From the NCBI RefSeq assembly GCF_027497235.1, contig NZ_CP114902.1, positions 930,001 through 994,000 of the forward strand: a stretch of 64,000 nucleotides of DNA, written 5' to 3'. A program made the position numbers and the translations under genes. The notes under the pieces were generated by a model, which searched no databases, was not told the origin of the DNA, and worked only from the letters and a program-made list of their open reading frames with translations. Shown here one piece after another: positions 17,048-25,237 of this stretch. This stretch comes from Micromonospora sp. WMMD1128. Lineage in GTDB: Bacteria; Actinomycetota; Actinomycetes; Mycobacteriales; Micromonosporaceae. Every line of letters begins with the position of its first letter. The stretch's first letter is position 1.

Positions 17048-18118
17048 TCAGTGTGCCCGGGGCGGCGCGGTCGAGTCCCGCACCACAAGCCGAGTGGGGA
17101 GGATCACCGAGGCCGGTGTCCGCGGGGCGCCGCCAGCGGCGCGGGGCGCCGGCACCAGACCGGGGTACGGTTCGGTCACGCCCGTTCCCAGCGGGTCGAG
17201 CAGGATACGGGCGGCGAGCCGTCCCTGGTCGGCGGCGGGTTGGGCGATGGTGCTCAGCCCGAGCACGCCGGCCAGGTCGTGGTCGTCGATGCCGATCACG
17301 CTGACGTCCTGCGGCACCCGCAGCCCGGCGTCGCGAAGCGCGCTGATCGCGCCCATCGCCATCTCGTCGCAGGCGGCGAAGATGGCGGTCGGTGGCTCGC
17401 CGCGGGCGAGCAGTTCGGCGGTGGCGCGGGTGCCGCCGTCGATGGTGAACCGGGACTCGACGTCGAGGCTCGGGTCGGGCCGGAGACCGGCGGCGCGCAG
17501 GGCCTCCTGGTAGCCGCGCCGCCGGTCCAGGTGAGTGGTGAAGGCCAACTCGTCGTCCGGGTCGCCGGAGATGTGCGCGATCCGGGTGTGTCCGAGGTCG
17601 AGCAGGTGGCGGGTGGCGGTCCGGGCGGCGGCCACGTCGTCGATCCGTACGCAGGGCCAGCCGGGCACTCCGCTTCCGGAGCTGATCGTCACGCCGGGCA
17701 GGTCGAACTTGGTCAGCGCGTGCACGTCGGCGGCGCGCAGCGGGGTGGCGACCAGGATGATCGCGTCCACCCGCTTGTGCAGGTTGGCCGTGCGCAGCAC
17801 CCGCTGGCGGGTCTGCTCCCGGCCACCGAGGTTGTAGAGCAGCAGGTCGTAGCCGTTCTGCTGGAGCGAGTCCTCGACCGTCTCGACCACCGTGCCGAAG
17901 AACCACCTGGTGATCCGGGGCACCACCACCGCGACCGTGCCGGTCTTTCCGCCGGCCAGCCGGGAGGCGCTCGGCGAGACCGCGTACTGGAGTTGCTCGG
18001 CGGCGGCCAGCACCCGGCGGCGGGTGGCGGCGGACACCGTCGGCAGGCCGCGCAGCGCGCGGGACACGGTGGCCGTCGAGACCCCGGCCAGGCGGGCGAC
18101 GTCGTCAATCCTGGTCAT
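17048..18118 (-). CDS. LacI-family regulator of alpha-glucoside use
   Basis: A 356-residue repressor with an N-terminal LacI helix-turn-helix (TRIDDVARLAGVSTATVSRA), hinge region and a sugar-binding periplasmic-type domain (SGDPDDELAFTTHLDRR, VIGIDDHDLAG, STIAQPA). It lies between the permease and alpha-glucosidase genes on the same strand, so it is probably co-transcribed with what it controls. The likely operator is the ATGTAAGCGCTTGCAT palindrome upstream of the binding-protein gene. The inducer is presumably maltose, maltodextrin, trehalose or a similar alpha-glucoside. Confidence 0.92.
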   Translation of the reverse strand: MTRIDDVARLAGVSTATVSRALRGLPTVSAATRRRVLAAAEQLQYAVSPSASRLAGGKTGTVAVVVPRITRWFFGTVVETVEDSLQQNGYDLLLYNLGGREQTRQRVLRTANLHKRVDAIILVATPLRAADVHALTKFDLPGVTISSGSGVPGWPCVRIDDVAAARTATRHLLDLGHTRIAHISGDPDDELAFTTHLDRRRGYQEALRAAGLRPDPSLDVESRFTIDGGTRATAELLARGEPPTAIFAACDEMAMGAISALRDAGLRVPQDVSVIGIDDHDLAGVLGLSTIAQPAADQGRLAARILLDPLGTGVTEPYPGLVPAPRAAGGAPRTPASVILPTRLVVRDSTAPPRAH

Positions 18119-18142
18119 CGCTGCTCCCCGTTGCGACCCGGT

Positions 18143-18174
18143 CCCGCCGCCGCCGGTGGCCCGGCGGCGGCGGG
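18143..18174. terminator. GC-rich hairpin between permease and lacI
   Basis: Arms CCCGCCGCCGCCGG and its exact complement (14 bp) with a 4-base loop, in the 64 bases between the lacI start and the permease stop. It may terminate or attenuate read-through into lacI, or just stabilise mRNA ends. Confidence 0.55.
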
Positions 18175-18182
18175 GCGCCGGG

Positions 18183-19151
18183 TCAACCCTTGACGCTGCC
18201 GGCGAGCAGGCCCCGCACGAAGTAGCGCTGGAGGGACAGGAACACGATCAGCGGTACGACGATCGACACGAACGCGCCGGAGGTCAACCGCTGCCACTCG
18301 TTCCCCTTGGTGCCGGCCAGCTCGGCGAGCCGGACGGTCAGCGGTGCGGTCTCGTCGCCGCCACCGGCGAAGATCAGCGCGACCAGCAGGTCGTTCCAGA
18401 CCCAGAGGAACTGGAAGATGCCGAACGCCGCCAGCGCGGGCGTGATCAGCGGCAGCACGATGGTCCGGAAGATCTTCGGGTGGGTGGCCCCGTCGACCCG
18501 GGCCGCCTCCATCAGATCCTTGGGTAGCTGGCTGATGAAGTTGTGCAGCAGGAACACGGCCAGCGGCAGGGCGAAGCAGGTGTGCGCGAACCACACCTGC
18601 GCGAACCGCTGCTCGTCGACCAGGTCCCAGGCCGGCAGCACCTGGACGCCGGCGACGGTGACGCCGGTGGAGAAGAACTTCAGCAGCGGCACCAGGGCCA
18701 TCTGCAGCGGCACGATCTGCAACGCGAAGATCGCGATGTAGACCCAGTCCCGCCCCTTGAAGTTGATCCAGGCCAGCGCGTACGCGGCGAGTGAGGCGAA
18801 GGCCAGCGGAAAGAGCACCGACGGAATGGTGATCGCCAGCGAGTTGATGAAGTAGCTGGCCAACTGGCCGGCCGAGGACGAGCTGCCGAACAGCACCTGC
18901 TCGTAGTTGTCGAGGGTGAACTGCGGATCGCTGAAGAAGGTCCACCAGCCGGTGGTCTTGATCTGGTTCTCCGGCCGGAACGAGGAGACGAACAGGCCGA
19001 AGGTCGGCACGGTCCAGACGATCGCGAGGACGATCGAGACCAGGGTCGCGGTCGGCGTGTTGAGGCGTCGGCGGACCCGACCGGCCCGGGTCTTCGGTGG
19101 GTCGTCGGTGCGCTGGGCGCCGGCGGGGACGGTGGGCGTGGCAGTGGTCAT
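18183..19151 (-). CDS. Alpha-glucoside ABC transporter permease (MalG-like)
   Basis: A 322-residue inner-membrane permease with six helices and the EAA loop LMEAARVDGATHPKIFRTIVLP near residue 200-225, which contacts the ATPase. With the adjacent MalF-like protein it forms the channel of a carbohydrate importer. The start lies 1 base after the upstream permease stop, so the two are translationally coupled. No ATPase gene is nearby; as in other actinobacterial sugar importers a shared MsiK-type ATPase elsewhere probably energises it. Confidence 0.93.
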   Translation of the reverse strand: MTTATPTVPAGAQRTDDPPKTRAGRVRRRLNTPTATLVSIVLAIVWTVPTFGLFVSSFRPENQIKTTGWWTFFSDPQFTLDNYEQVLFGSSSSAGQLASYFINSLAITIPSVLFPLAFASLAAYALAWINFKGRDWVYIAIFALQIVPLQMALVPLLKFFSTGVTVAGVQVLPAWDLVDEQRFAQVWFAHTCFALPLAVFLLHNFISQLPKDLMEAARVDGATHPKIFRTIVLPLITPALAAFGIFQFLWVWNDLLVALIFAGGGDETAPLTVRLAELAGTKGNEWQRLTSGAFVSIVVPLIVFLSLQRYFVRGLLAGSVKG

Positions 19152-19152
19152 C

Positions 19153-20208
19153 TCAGCCCTCCCGCTGCTGCCGCAGGTTGCGGATCTGGTAGATCACGAT
19201 CGGCACGACCAGGATGAAGAGCACGACGGCGAGCGCGGCGCCGTGCCCGTTCTGGCCGTACCGGAACGCCTGGTTGTACATCTCGTTCGCGATGACGCTC
19301 GTCTCGTAGTTGCCGTTGGTGGCGGTCCGGACGATGTCGAACACCTTCAGCGTGGCGATGGTGATGGTCACCACGACCACGATCAGCGCCGGTCGGATGC
19401 TCGGCAGGGTCACCCGCCAGAACATCTGCCAGGCCGTCACGCCGTCCAGGCGGGCGGCCTCGATGATGTCGCCCGGAATCGCCTTGATCGCGGCGGAGAG
19501 CACCACCATCGCGAAGCCGGCCTGGATCCAGACCATGATGACGATGAGCAGCAGGGTGTTCAGCGGCGAGTCGAGCAGCCACTGCTTGGGCTCTCCGCCG
19601 AACCACACCACGATCTGGTTGAGCAGGCCGATCTGGTCCTGTTCGGCGCCCCGGAAGGCGTAGACGAACTTCCAGATGATGCTCGCGCCGACGAACGAGA
19701 TGGCCATCGGCATGAAGATCAGGGATTTGGCCAGCGCCTCGAGTCGGGCCCGGTCCACCATCACCGCGTAGAGCAGGCCGATCGTGGTGGCCGCCAGTGG
19801 CACCAGCAGCACCCAGACCAGCGTGTTGATCAGCACTCGGACGATGGAGTCGTCGGCGAGCATCCAGGCGTAGTTGTCCAGGCCGACGAAGTTCTCGCTC
19901 CGCCCGTCCATGAACGAGAGCAGCGTGGTGCGGATCGCCGGGACGACGAGGCCGATGAGCAGCAGCAGCACCGTCGGCAGCAGGAAGAAGAGCGCGAAGA
20001 TCCCTTCCCCCTGCTTGCGCGGGCGGCCGGACAGCACGGCGCCGTTGGCCGTCGCGGCGACCAGGCGTGCCTCGCGTCGGCGGGCGAAGAAGGCCGGCAC
20101 CACGTCGAGCAGCAGGAGCAGGCCGCCCACCACCAGGACGAAGGCGATCAGCCCATACATCAACATGAGGAACTTCGGCTGCTCGGCCGCGAAGTCGAAA
20201 TCCATCAA
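19153..20208 (-). CDS. Alpha-glucoside ABC transporter permease (MalF-like)
   Basis: A 351-residue permease with an N-terminal helix (about 12-35), a charged cytoplasmic stretch, and six further helices from about 75 on. The EAA loop IIEAARLDGVTAWQMFWRVT is present. It pairs with the MalG-like permease. The ATG start is followed by DFDFAAEQPKFLMLMYG. A strong hairpin separates it from the binding-protein gene upstream, a common arrangement that gives more binding protein than permease. Confidence 0.93.
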   Translation of the reverse strand: MMDFDFAAEQPKFLMLMYGLIAFVLVVGGLLLLLDVVPAFFARRREARLVAATANGAVLSGRPRKQGEGIFALFFLLPTVLLLLIGLVVPAIRTTLLSFMDGRSENFVGLDNYAWMLADDSIVRVLINTLVWVLLVPLAATTIGLLYAVMVDRARLEALAKSLIFMPMAISFVGASIIWKFVYAFRGAEQDQIGLLNQIVVWFGGEPKQWLLDSPLNTLLLIVIMVWIQAGFAMVVLSAAIKAIPGDIIEAARLDGVTAWQMFWRVTLPSIRPALIVVVVTITIATLKVFDIVRTATNGNYETSVIANEMYNQAFRYGQNGHGAALAVVLFILVVPIVIYQIRNLRQQREG

Positions 20209-20231
20209 CCCTCCTTCCGGGGTCGGGTGGA

Positions 20232-20269
20232 CCGGTGGCCCGGTCCGCCTTCGCGGACCGGGCCACCGG
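20232..20269 (-). terminator. Intercistronic hairpin after the binding-protein gene
   Basis: Perfect 17-bp stem (CCGGTGGCCCGGTCCGC and its complement) with a CTTC loop, just after the binding-protein stop codon and 24 bases before the permease gene. Likely a partial terminator or mRNA stabiliser that lowers permease expression. Confidence 0.75.
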
Positions 20270-20275
20270 AAACCA

Positions 20276-21619
20276 TCACTTCGGCCAGCTGCCCTCGATG
20301 TCGTTGAGCACCGTGGTGGTGTCCTTGCCGTTGATCCAGGACACCATGCCCTTCCAGAAGGTGCCCGCGCCGACGGCGGCCGGCATCAGGTCCGAGCCGT
20401 CGAAGCGGAAGACGGTCTTCTGGTCCTGGAGGATGCCCACGGAGAGCTTGTCCACCGGGTTCGGCACGTTGTTGATGTCCAGCTTCTTGTTCGCGGACAC
20501 CCAGTCGCCGATCTTGGCGCGGCTGTTGGCGTACTCGCCGGAGGCCAGGTAGGTCTGCACCGCCTGGATCTCGGGGCGGTCGGCGAAGGCCGCGACGAAC
20601 TCGCCGCCGCCGAGCACCGGCTTCTGCTCCGGGTCGAGGCCCGGGAAGTAGAACGCGAAGACGTCGCCGTCCTCGGCCACCTTGGTGCCCTTCGGCCACT
20701 GGTTGGCGTAGAAGGACGCCTGGCGGTGCAGTGCGCACTTACCGGCGGTGATGGGCACGCCGGCCTCCTGGAAGGAGGTGGTGGCGATGCTCTTCACGCC
20801 GCCGAAGCCGCCGTTGACGTACTTCTCGTTCTTGAGGATGGTGCCGGCCTTGTTCACGGCCTCGGCGACCTTCGGGTCGTTGAACGGGATGCCGTGGGTG
20901 GTCCACTGGTCGTAGACGTCGGGTCCGGCCGTGCGCAGCAGCACGTCCTCGATCCAGTCGGTGGCCGGCCAGCCGGTGGCGTCACCGGACTCGATGCCGG
21001 CGCACCACGGCTTCATGCCGCTGGCGGCGATCTGGTCGCTGAGCTTGATCAGGTCGTCCCAGGTGGTCGGGACCGTCCAGCCCTTCTCCTTGAAGGTCTT
21101 CGGCGAGTACCACACGAAGGACTTCACGTTGGAGCCCAGCGGGGCGCCGTAGAACTGGCCGTTGACGGTGCTGTACTTCAGCCAGTCGGGGGAGTAGTTC
21201 TCCTCCGCCATCGCCTTGGTGTCGGCGCTGGCCGGCTTGAGCTTGCCCGAGTCGACGAACCGCTTGAGCAGACCCGGCTGCGGGATGAACGCGAGGTCGG
21301 GGGCGTTGCCGCCGTCCACCCGGACGCCGAGCTGGGCCTCGAACTCACCCGATCCCTCGTGGTCGATGTCGATGCCGGTGCAGTCCTCGAACTCCTTCCA
21401 GGACTCATCGAGGCGGTCGGCCTCGATGTCCCGGATCGAGGAGTAGATCGAGACCTTCTTGCCGTCGTTGCCCTGGTACTTCTCGTATGCCGCGCACTCG
21501 GCCGAGCCCGCCTTGTCGCTGCTCTTCTTGTCGTTGCCGGTGCCGCAGGCGGCGACGCCGAGCGCCAGCCCCAGCACGCCGGTGACCGCGAGAGCCTGGC
21601 GTGATCTGGCAAACGCCAT
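20276..21619 (-). CDS. Alpha-glucoside-binding lipoprotein of ABC importer
   Basis: A 447-residue extracellular solute-binding protein of carbohydrate ABC importers. The N-terminus has a signal peptide with lipobox GVAACG, so the Cys at about residue 26 is lipidated and the protein is membrane-anchored outside the cell. The mature part resembles AglE-type binding proteins (FEDCTGIDIDHEGSGEFEAQ, FYGAPLGSNVKSFVWYSP). The ATG at 21619 is 7 bases after AAGGAG. First gene of the operon, preceded by a LacI-type operator. Confidence 0.92.
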   Translation of the reverse strand: MAFARSRQALAVTGVLGLALGVAACGTGNDKKSSDKAGSAECAAYEKYQGNDGKKVSIYSSIRDIEADRLDESWKEFEDCTGIDIDHEGSGEFEAQLGVRVDGGNAPDLAFIPQPGLLKRFVDSGKLKPASADTKAMAEENYSPDWLKYSTVNGQFYGAPLGSNVKSFVWYSPKTFKEKGWTVPTTWDDLIKLSDQIAASGMKPWCAGIESGDATGWPATDWIEDVLLRTAGPDVYDQWTTHGIPFNDPKVAEAVNKAGTILKNEKYVNGGFGGVKSIATTSFQEAGVPITAGKCALHRQASFYANQWPKGTKVAEDGDVFAFYFPGLDPEQKPVLGGGEFVAAFADRPEIQAVQTYLASGEYANSRAKIGDWVSANKKLDINNVPNPVDKLSVGILQDQKTVFRFDGSDLMPAAVGAGTFWKGMVSWINGKDTTTVLNDIEGSWPK

Positions 21620-21686
21620 GCCGTTCTCCTTCCTTGCCGGCGCATGGGGGAAGTCGAATCCGCGCCGGTCCGATGGTCGTCCCCAC

Positions 21687-21702
21687 ATGTAAGCGCTTGC
21701 AT
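21687..21702. promoter_or_regulatory. LacI-family operator
   Basis: ATGTAAGCGCTTGCAT, a dyad with the AAGCGCTT core typical of LacI-family sites, 68 bases upstream of the binding-protein start. One base pair per half is asymmetric. Most likely bound by the LacI protein encoded at 17048-18118. Confidence 0.8.
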
Positions 21703-21856
21703 CCCGTTCGGTCCACCCCCCGACCGGACACGGCCCGGTAACAATCCCGAAACTCGCTCACCTGCTTGGGTGCGCTCCCACGGTTCTTCCGCCGAACGGA
21801 ACTTTCTGCCACCCTGTCCGTATCCCATCGAAGACTTTCGACATCGGAGGTAGTGG

Positions 21857-22633
21857 ATGCGTAAGCGGTGGCTCAGTCTCGGGGCGGGAGTGGCGGTCCT
21901 GGCCGCGACCATCGTCCCGGCGGCGCCGGCGATGGCCGCGCCGACGTTCAAGGTTCCGTTCCCGTGCAACCAGTCCTGGTCCGGGCAGACCCGGTCCAAC
22001 CACAGCCCGGCGAACGCGATCGACTTCAACCGCACCGACGATCTGGGCGACCCGGTGGTGGCCAGCGCGCCCGGCACGGTCGACGTGGTGACCAACCTCG
22101 GCGACACCAGCTACGGCAAGTACGTGCGGATCAACCACGGGGGTGGCTGGACCACCTACTACGCGCACCTGAACGCCTTCAACGTCTCGGTGGGGCAGAC
22201 CGTCGGATACGGACGGGTGATCGGATACGTCGGCACCACCGGCGGCTCCACCGGACCGCACCTGCACTACGAGCAGCGGTCGGGCGGCAGTGCCGTGAAG
22301 ATCAAATTCAACGGCGCGGCGGCGCTCTACTGGGGCACCAAGACCTACAAGAGCGACAACGGCTGCTCCGGAGCGAACACGGGCGCGGGCACGGTGAACA
22401 CCGCGGGCTCGCCGCTGACCGTGCGCTCCGGCCCGGGCACCGGCTACAGCGCGGTCGGCTCGGTGGCCGACGGGGCCGGCGTGACGATCCACTGCCAGAC
22501 CAGCGGCACCTCGGTCACCGGCACCTACGGCACCAGCTCGATCTGGGACCGGATCGGCTCCGGCCGGTTCATCTCCGACGCCTACGTCTACACCGGCTAC
22601 GACGGCTACATTCCGGGCGTGCCCCGCTGCTGA
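21857..22633 (+). CDS. Secreted M23 metallo-endopeptidase with SH3-like domain
   Basis: A 258-residue secreted protein. Signal peptide residues 1-27 end at AMA-AP. The M23 (LytM/lysostaphin-type) domain has zinc ligands in NHSPANAIDF (HxxxxxxD) and GPHLHYE (HxH), so it should cleave peptide bridges in peptidoglycan. The last 80 residues (SPLTVRSGPGTGYSAVGSV) are a bacterial SH3 domain, which usually binds cell wall; SH3 follows rather than precedes the catalytic domain. Start ATG at 21857, with GGAGG upstream. It is divergent from the sugar operon and ends in a terminator. Confidence 0.92.
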   Translation: MRKRWLSLGAGVAVLAATIVPAAPAMAAPTFKVPFPCNQSWSGQTRSNHSPANAIDFNRTDDLGDPVVASAPGTVDVVTNLGDTSYGKYVRINHGGGWTTYYAHLNAFNVSVGQTVGYGRVIGYVGTTGGSTGPHLHYEQRSGGSAVKIKFNGAAALYWGTKTYKSDNGCSGANTGAGTVNTAGSPLTVRSGPGTGYSAVGSVADGAGVTIHCQTSGTSVTGTYGTSSIWDRIGSGRFISDAYVYTGYDGYIPGVPRC

Positions 22634-22639
22634 CCGGAC

Positions 22640-22669
22640 CGGGCGCGGGGGCGACGGCTCCCGCGCCCG
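22640..22669. terminator. Bidirectional hairpin terminator
   Basis: Arms CGGGCGCGGG and CCCGCGCCCG with a 10-base loop, in the 43 bases between the convergent M23 and TspO genes. Confidence 0.7.
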
Positions 22670-22676
22670 GAGCCGG

Positions 22677-23171
22677 TCAGGCGTTCATCCGCCAGATGGC
22701 GAAGTTCAGCGCGGCGGCGAACGTGACCCACGCCCAGTACGGCAGCATCAGCAGCGTCGCCGGCCGGGAGACCCGGCGGAACAGCGCGACGGTCACGCCG
22801 ATCGCCAGCCACATCAGCACGATCTCGGCGAACGCCAACCCGTACCGGCCGGCGCCGAAGAAGAGCGGGGTCCAGATCGCGTTGAGCACCAGTTGCGCGA
22901 CCCAGGCCCCGAGCGCGGGGCCGAATCCGACCCGGCGCCAGACCAGCCAGCCGGCGATCGCGATCAACGCGTAGAGCACGGTCCAGACCGGGCCGAACAG
23001 CCACGACGGCGGAGCCCAGGCAGGTTGCTCCAGGCTCTGGTACTCGGCGGAGGTGCCCCGGACGCCCAGCCCGCCGATCGCGGCGGCGGCGAACGTGGCG
23101 GCGCCGAACCCCAGCAGAGCCCACCAGCGCCGGCCGCCGCGGGCCCGCCGGATGCTTCCGGAGATCGTCAT
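22677..23171 (-). CDS. TspO/MBR family membrane protein
   Basis: A 164-residue protein with five predicted helices and the family motif WAPPSWLFGPVWTVLYALI. TspO proteins bind porphyrins and other hydrophobic ligands and affect tetrapyrrole or stress metabolism. Length is normal. An Arg-rich N-terminal stretch precedes the first helix. Tail-to-tail with the M23 gene, 154 bases upstream of it lies the small protein gene at 23326. Confidence 0.92.
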   Translation of the reverse strand: MTISGSIRRARGGRRWWALLGFGAATFAAAAIGGLGVRGTSAEYQSLEQPAWAPPSWLFGPVWTVLYALIAIAGWLVWRRVGFGPALGAWVAQLVLNAIWTPLFFGAGRYGLAFAEIVLMWLAIGVTVALFRRVSRPATLLMLPYWAWVTFAAALNFAIWRMNA

Positions 23172-23325
23172 ACCGCTGTGATGCCCGGCCCGGCGTGGCG
23201 CAAACGGCAGGCAGCCGGCCGCCGGACGCGAAACGCCGGAGCCGTCGGATCGGTGCGCTCGGGTCTGGGAGGACAGAGCGCCGGACCCGACGACCCCGGC
23301 GGGTCATCGGTGGTGCGGGCGGGGG

Positions 23326-23472
23326 TTACGTGTTGAAGATGCTGACGCCACCCGGGCCGACCAGCAGGCCCACGACGATCAGGACGATGCCCCAGAGGAT
23401 CTGCCGACGGAAGAGGGCAAGAATTCCGGCGACCACGAGTACGACTGCGAGAATCCAGAGAATCAGCTCCAT
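23326..23472 (-). CDS. GPGG-motif small membrane protein
   Basis: A 48-residue protein with two hydrophobic helices (ELILWILAVVLVVAGILAL and IVLIVVGLLV) separated by FRRQ, ending in GPGGVSIF. This exact arrangement is a conserved actinobacterial small-protein family. It is too short to stand out as a long frame but codon use and conservation are convincing. The start ATG at 23472 has no obvious ribosome site. Function unknown. Confidence 0.85.
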   Translation of the reverse strand: MELILWILAVVLVVAGILALFRRQILWGIVLIVVGLLVGPGGVSIFNT

Positions 23473-23514
23473 GTTGGCTGGATACCCGGACCTCGGTGCC
23501 GGGAAACCTCCCGC

Positions 23515-24237
23515 TCAGTCGAGCTGATCTCCCAGGTGGAAGACGCTGTACGCCTGCTTGATCACCGGGTGCGCGACGTTGCGGACCCGCACCCCGCCCG
23601 GGGTGGTGCCGCGCTCGGTGCCGTGGTGGGCGTGCCCGTGCAGCGCCAGCGCGGTGGGCGCCGAGTCGATCGCCTGCCCGAGCTGGTAGCAGCCGAGGAA
23701 CGGATAGATCTCCGGCGGCTCGCCGGCCAGCGTGTCCGGCACGGGGGCGTAGTGGGTGAGCGCGACGAGCGCGTCGCAGTCCAGCGCGAGCAGCGCGGCG
23801 GCAAGCGAGTCGGCGCTCTCCCGGGTGGTCCGCACGAACGACTTCATCTCCGGCTCGCCGAAGTCGCTGGCGCACCGCCCGGCGAATCCGCCACCGAACC
23901 CCTTCACCCCGGCCACGCCGAGCCGCCCACCTTCGCACTCCAGCACCGTGCCGGTGCCCTCCAGCACGGTGATCCCGGCGTCCTCCAGCACCTTGACCAC
24001 CTGCGGCACCTGGTCGCACTGGTGGTCGTGGTTGCCGAGCACGGTGATCACCGGCACGCCGAGGTCACCGAACTCCCGCGCCACGCAGCGCGCCTCGGCC
24101 TCGGTGCCGTGCCGGGTCAGGTCGCCGGCGAGCAGCAGCACGTCGGCGCAGTCCGGCAGCTCCTCAAGGGCCGGGCGGAACCGGCCCACCACGTCCTCGT
24201 CCACGTGCACGTCGCCGACGGCGGCGATCCGGATCAC
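23515..24237 (-). CDS. Metallophosphoesterase
   Basis: A 240-residue calcineurin-like phosphoesterase. The metal motifs are GDVHVD (residues 8-13), GDLTRHG (38-44), GNHDH (68-72), a His in THYAP and GHAHHG near the end, all intact. Substrate unknown; similar proteins are annotated as phosphodiesterases or phosphoserine/threonine phosphatases. The GTG at 24237 has GGGAGG 7 bases before it. It lies 13 bases after the BON gene in a probable three-gene operon. Confidence 0.88.
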   Translation of the reverse strand: MIRIAAVGDVHVDEDVVGRFRPALEELPDCADVLLLAGDLTRHGTEAEARCVAREFGDLGVPVITVLGNHDHQCDQVPQVVKVLEDAGITVLEGTGTVLECEGGRLGVAGVKGFGGGFAGRCASDFGEPEMKSFVRTTRESADSLAAALLALDCDALVALTHYAPVPDTLAGEPPEIYPFLGCYQLGQAIDSAPTALALHGHAHHGTERGTTPGGVRVRNVAHPVIKQAYSVFHLGDQLD

Positions 24238-24250
24238 GATCGAACCTCCC

Positions 24251-24520
24251 TCATGGCAGCTCCTCGACCTGGGTGGGCGCCTGCGCACGGATCACTCCGA
24301 TGTCGCTCGTCACAGGCGTGTGCGGGAAGCGCTCGGCCACCCGCCGCAGGATCTCCGCACGCCGGTGCGCGCTCTCCACCTCGCCGTAGAGGACCAGGCC
24401 GCGTTCGCGGCGCACCACGGTGATGCCCTGCTCGGCCACGGACGGGTCCTCGGCCAGCATGCTCTGGATCTCCGCCTCGACGTACTCGTCGGGGGGCACG
24501 TCGCCGGGCTGTCCGGTCAC
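24251..24520 (-). CDS. BON-domain-like small protein
   Basis: An 89-residue acidic protein. Residues about 12-75 resemble a BON domain (VEAEIQSMLAEDPSVAEQG followed by ITVVRRERGLVLYGEVES), which binds phospholipids or surfaces in known cases. No signal peptide, so a cytoplasmic role is likely. Its start overlaps the nucleotidyltransferase gene end by 4 bases, so it is translationally coupled. Confidence 0.8.
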   Translation of the reverse strand: MTGQPGDVPPDEYVEAEIQSMLAEDPSVAEQGITVVRRERGLVLYGEVESAHRRAEILRRVAERFPHTPVTSDIGVIRAQAPTQVEELP

Positions 24521-25098
24521 GGGATCTCCCTTCCGCCGGGCGCGCCGCCGGGCAGCACGTCCAGCCGATCGAGCAGCACGAGGAACGCCTCCGCGTACGG
24601 CGAGTGCTGCGTTTCCTTCCGTACCCGCTCCCAGTCGATCTGTTCCCGCAGCGAGCGGGCGAGCGGCAGGGCGCGGGCGAAGTCGCAGTAGTGCTGGGAG
24701 AAGCTGAGCAGCTTGTGCACCATGAGCTGGCTGGCCGACAGCACCGGCATCCGGATCGCGTCGACCGGCCGCTCGATGGTGTCGGCGAAGGTCTCCTCGG
24801 TCACCGGCGTCTCGATCGGCCGGTGGATGAGGTCCACCATCCGCCCCTCGTCGTAGACCTTGACCAGCCAGTCCTCCGGCGGACGCTCGGCGGTGAAGCC
24901 GGCGTCGACGAGCGCCTCAAGCGCCCGGTCGACGTCTGACTCCCGGATCAGGAAGTCGACGTCGTGCTCACTGGAGTGGCCGCCGTGCGCGTACACCGCG
25001 AAGCTGCCGCCCAGCGCGAACGGGATCTCGGACTCCTTGAGCACGGCGGCGACCTTCTTCAGCGTGTGCATCAGGGTCTCGTCCCCGCGCTCGGCCAT
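24517..25098 (-). CDS. Nucleotidyltransferase-fold protein
   Basis: A 193-residue protein with a nucleotidyltransferase-type motif, GGSFAVYAHGGHSSEHDVDFLI (GS...D-x-D) at about residues 30-51. It resembles MNT/aminoglycoside-nucleotidyltransferase-like proteins, but no HEPN partner is adjacent, so a toxin-antitoxin role is not supported. ATG at 25098 with GGGAG upstream. First gene of the operon with the BON protein and phosphoesterase. Confidence 0.8.
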   Translation of the reverse strand: MAERGDETLMHTLKKVAAVLKESEIPFALGGSFAVYAHGGHSSEHDVDFLIRESDVDRALEALVDAGFTAERPPEDWLVKVYDEGRMVDLIHRPIETPVTEETFADTIERPVDAIRMPVLSASQLMVHKLLSFSQHYCDFARALPLARSLREQIDWERVRKETQHSPYAEAFLVLLDRLDVLPGGAPGGREIP

Positions 25099-25237
25099 CT
25101 GAGGTCTCCCGTCGTCGTCGTGGGCGGTGAGATTAGGGTGCGTACCCGGCGGACGCCCCGGCCACACCTGTTGGGTCCGCTCGGGGAGGAAAGCGACAAA
25201 GCGCCGGTGTGAGCATGCACCGGATAACCTGGGTGAG

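Noticed and set aside
24517..25098. Toxin-antitoxin (MNT/HEPN) module
   Set aside because: Only the nucleotidyltransferase-type protein is present; the adjacent genes are a BON protein and a phosphoesterase.
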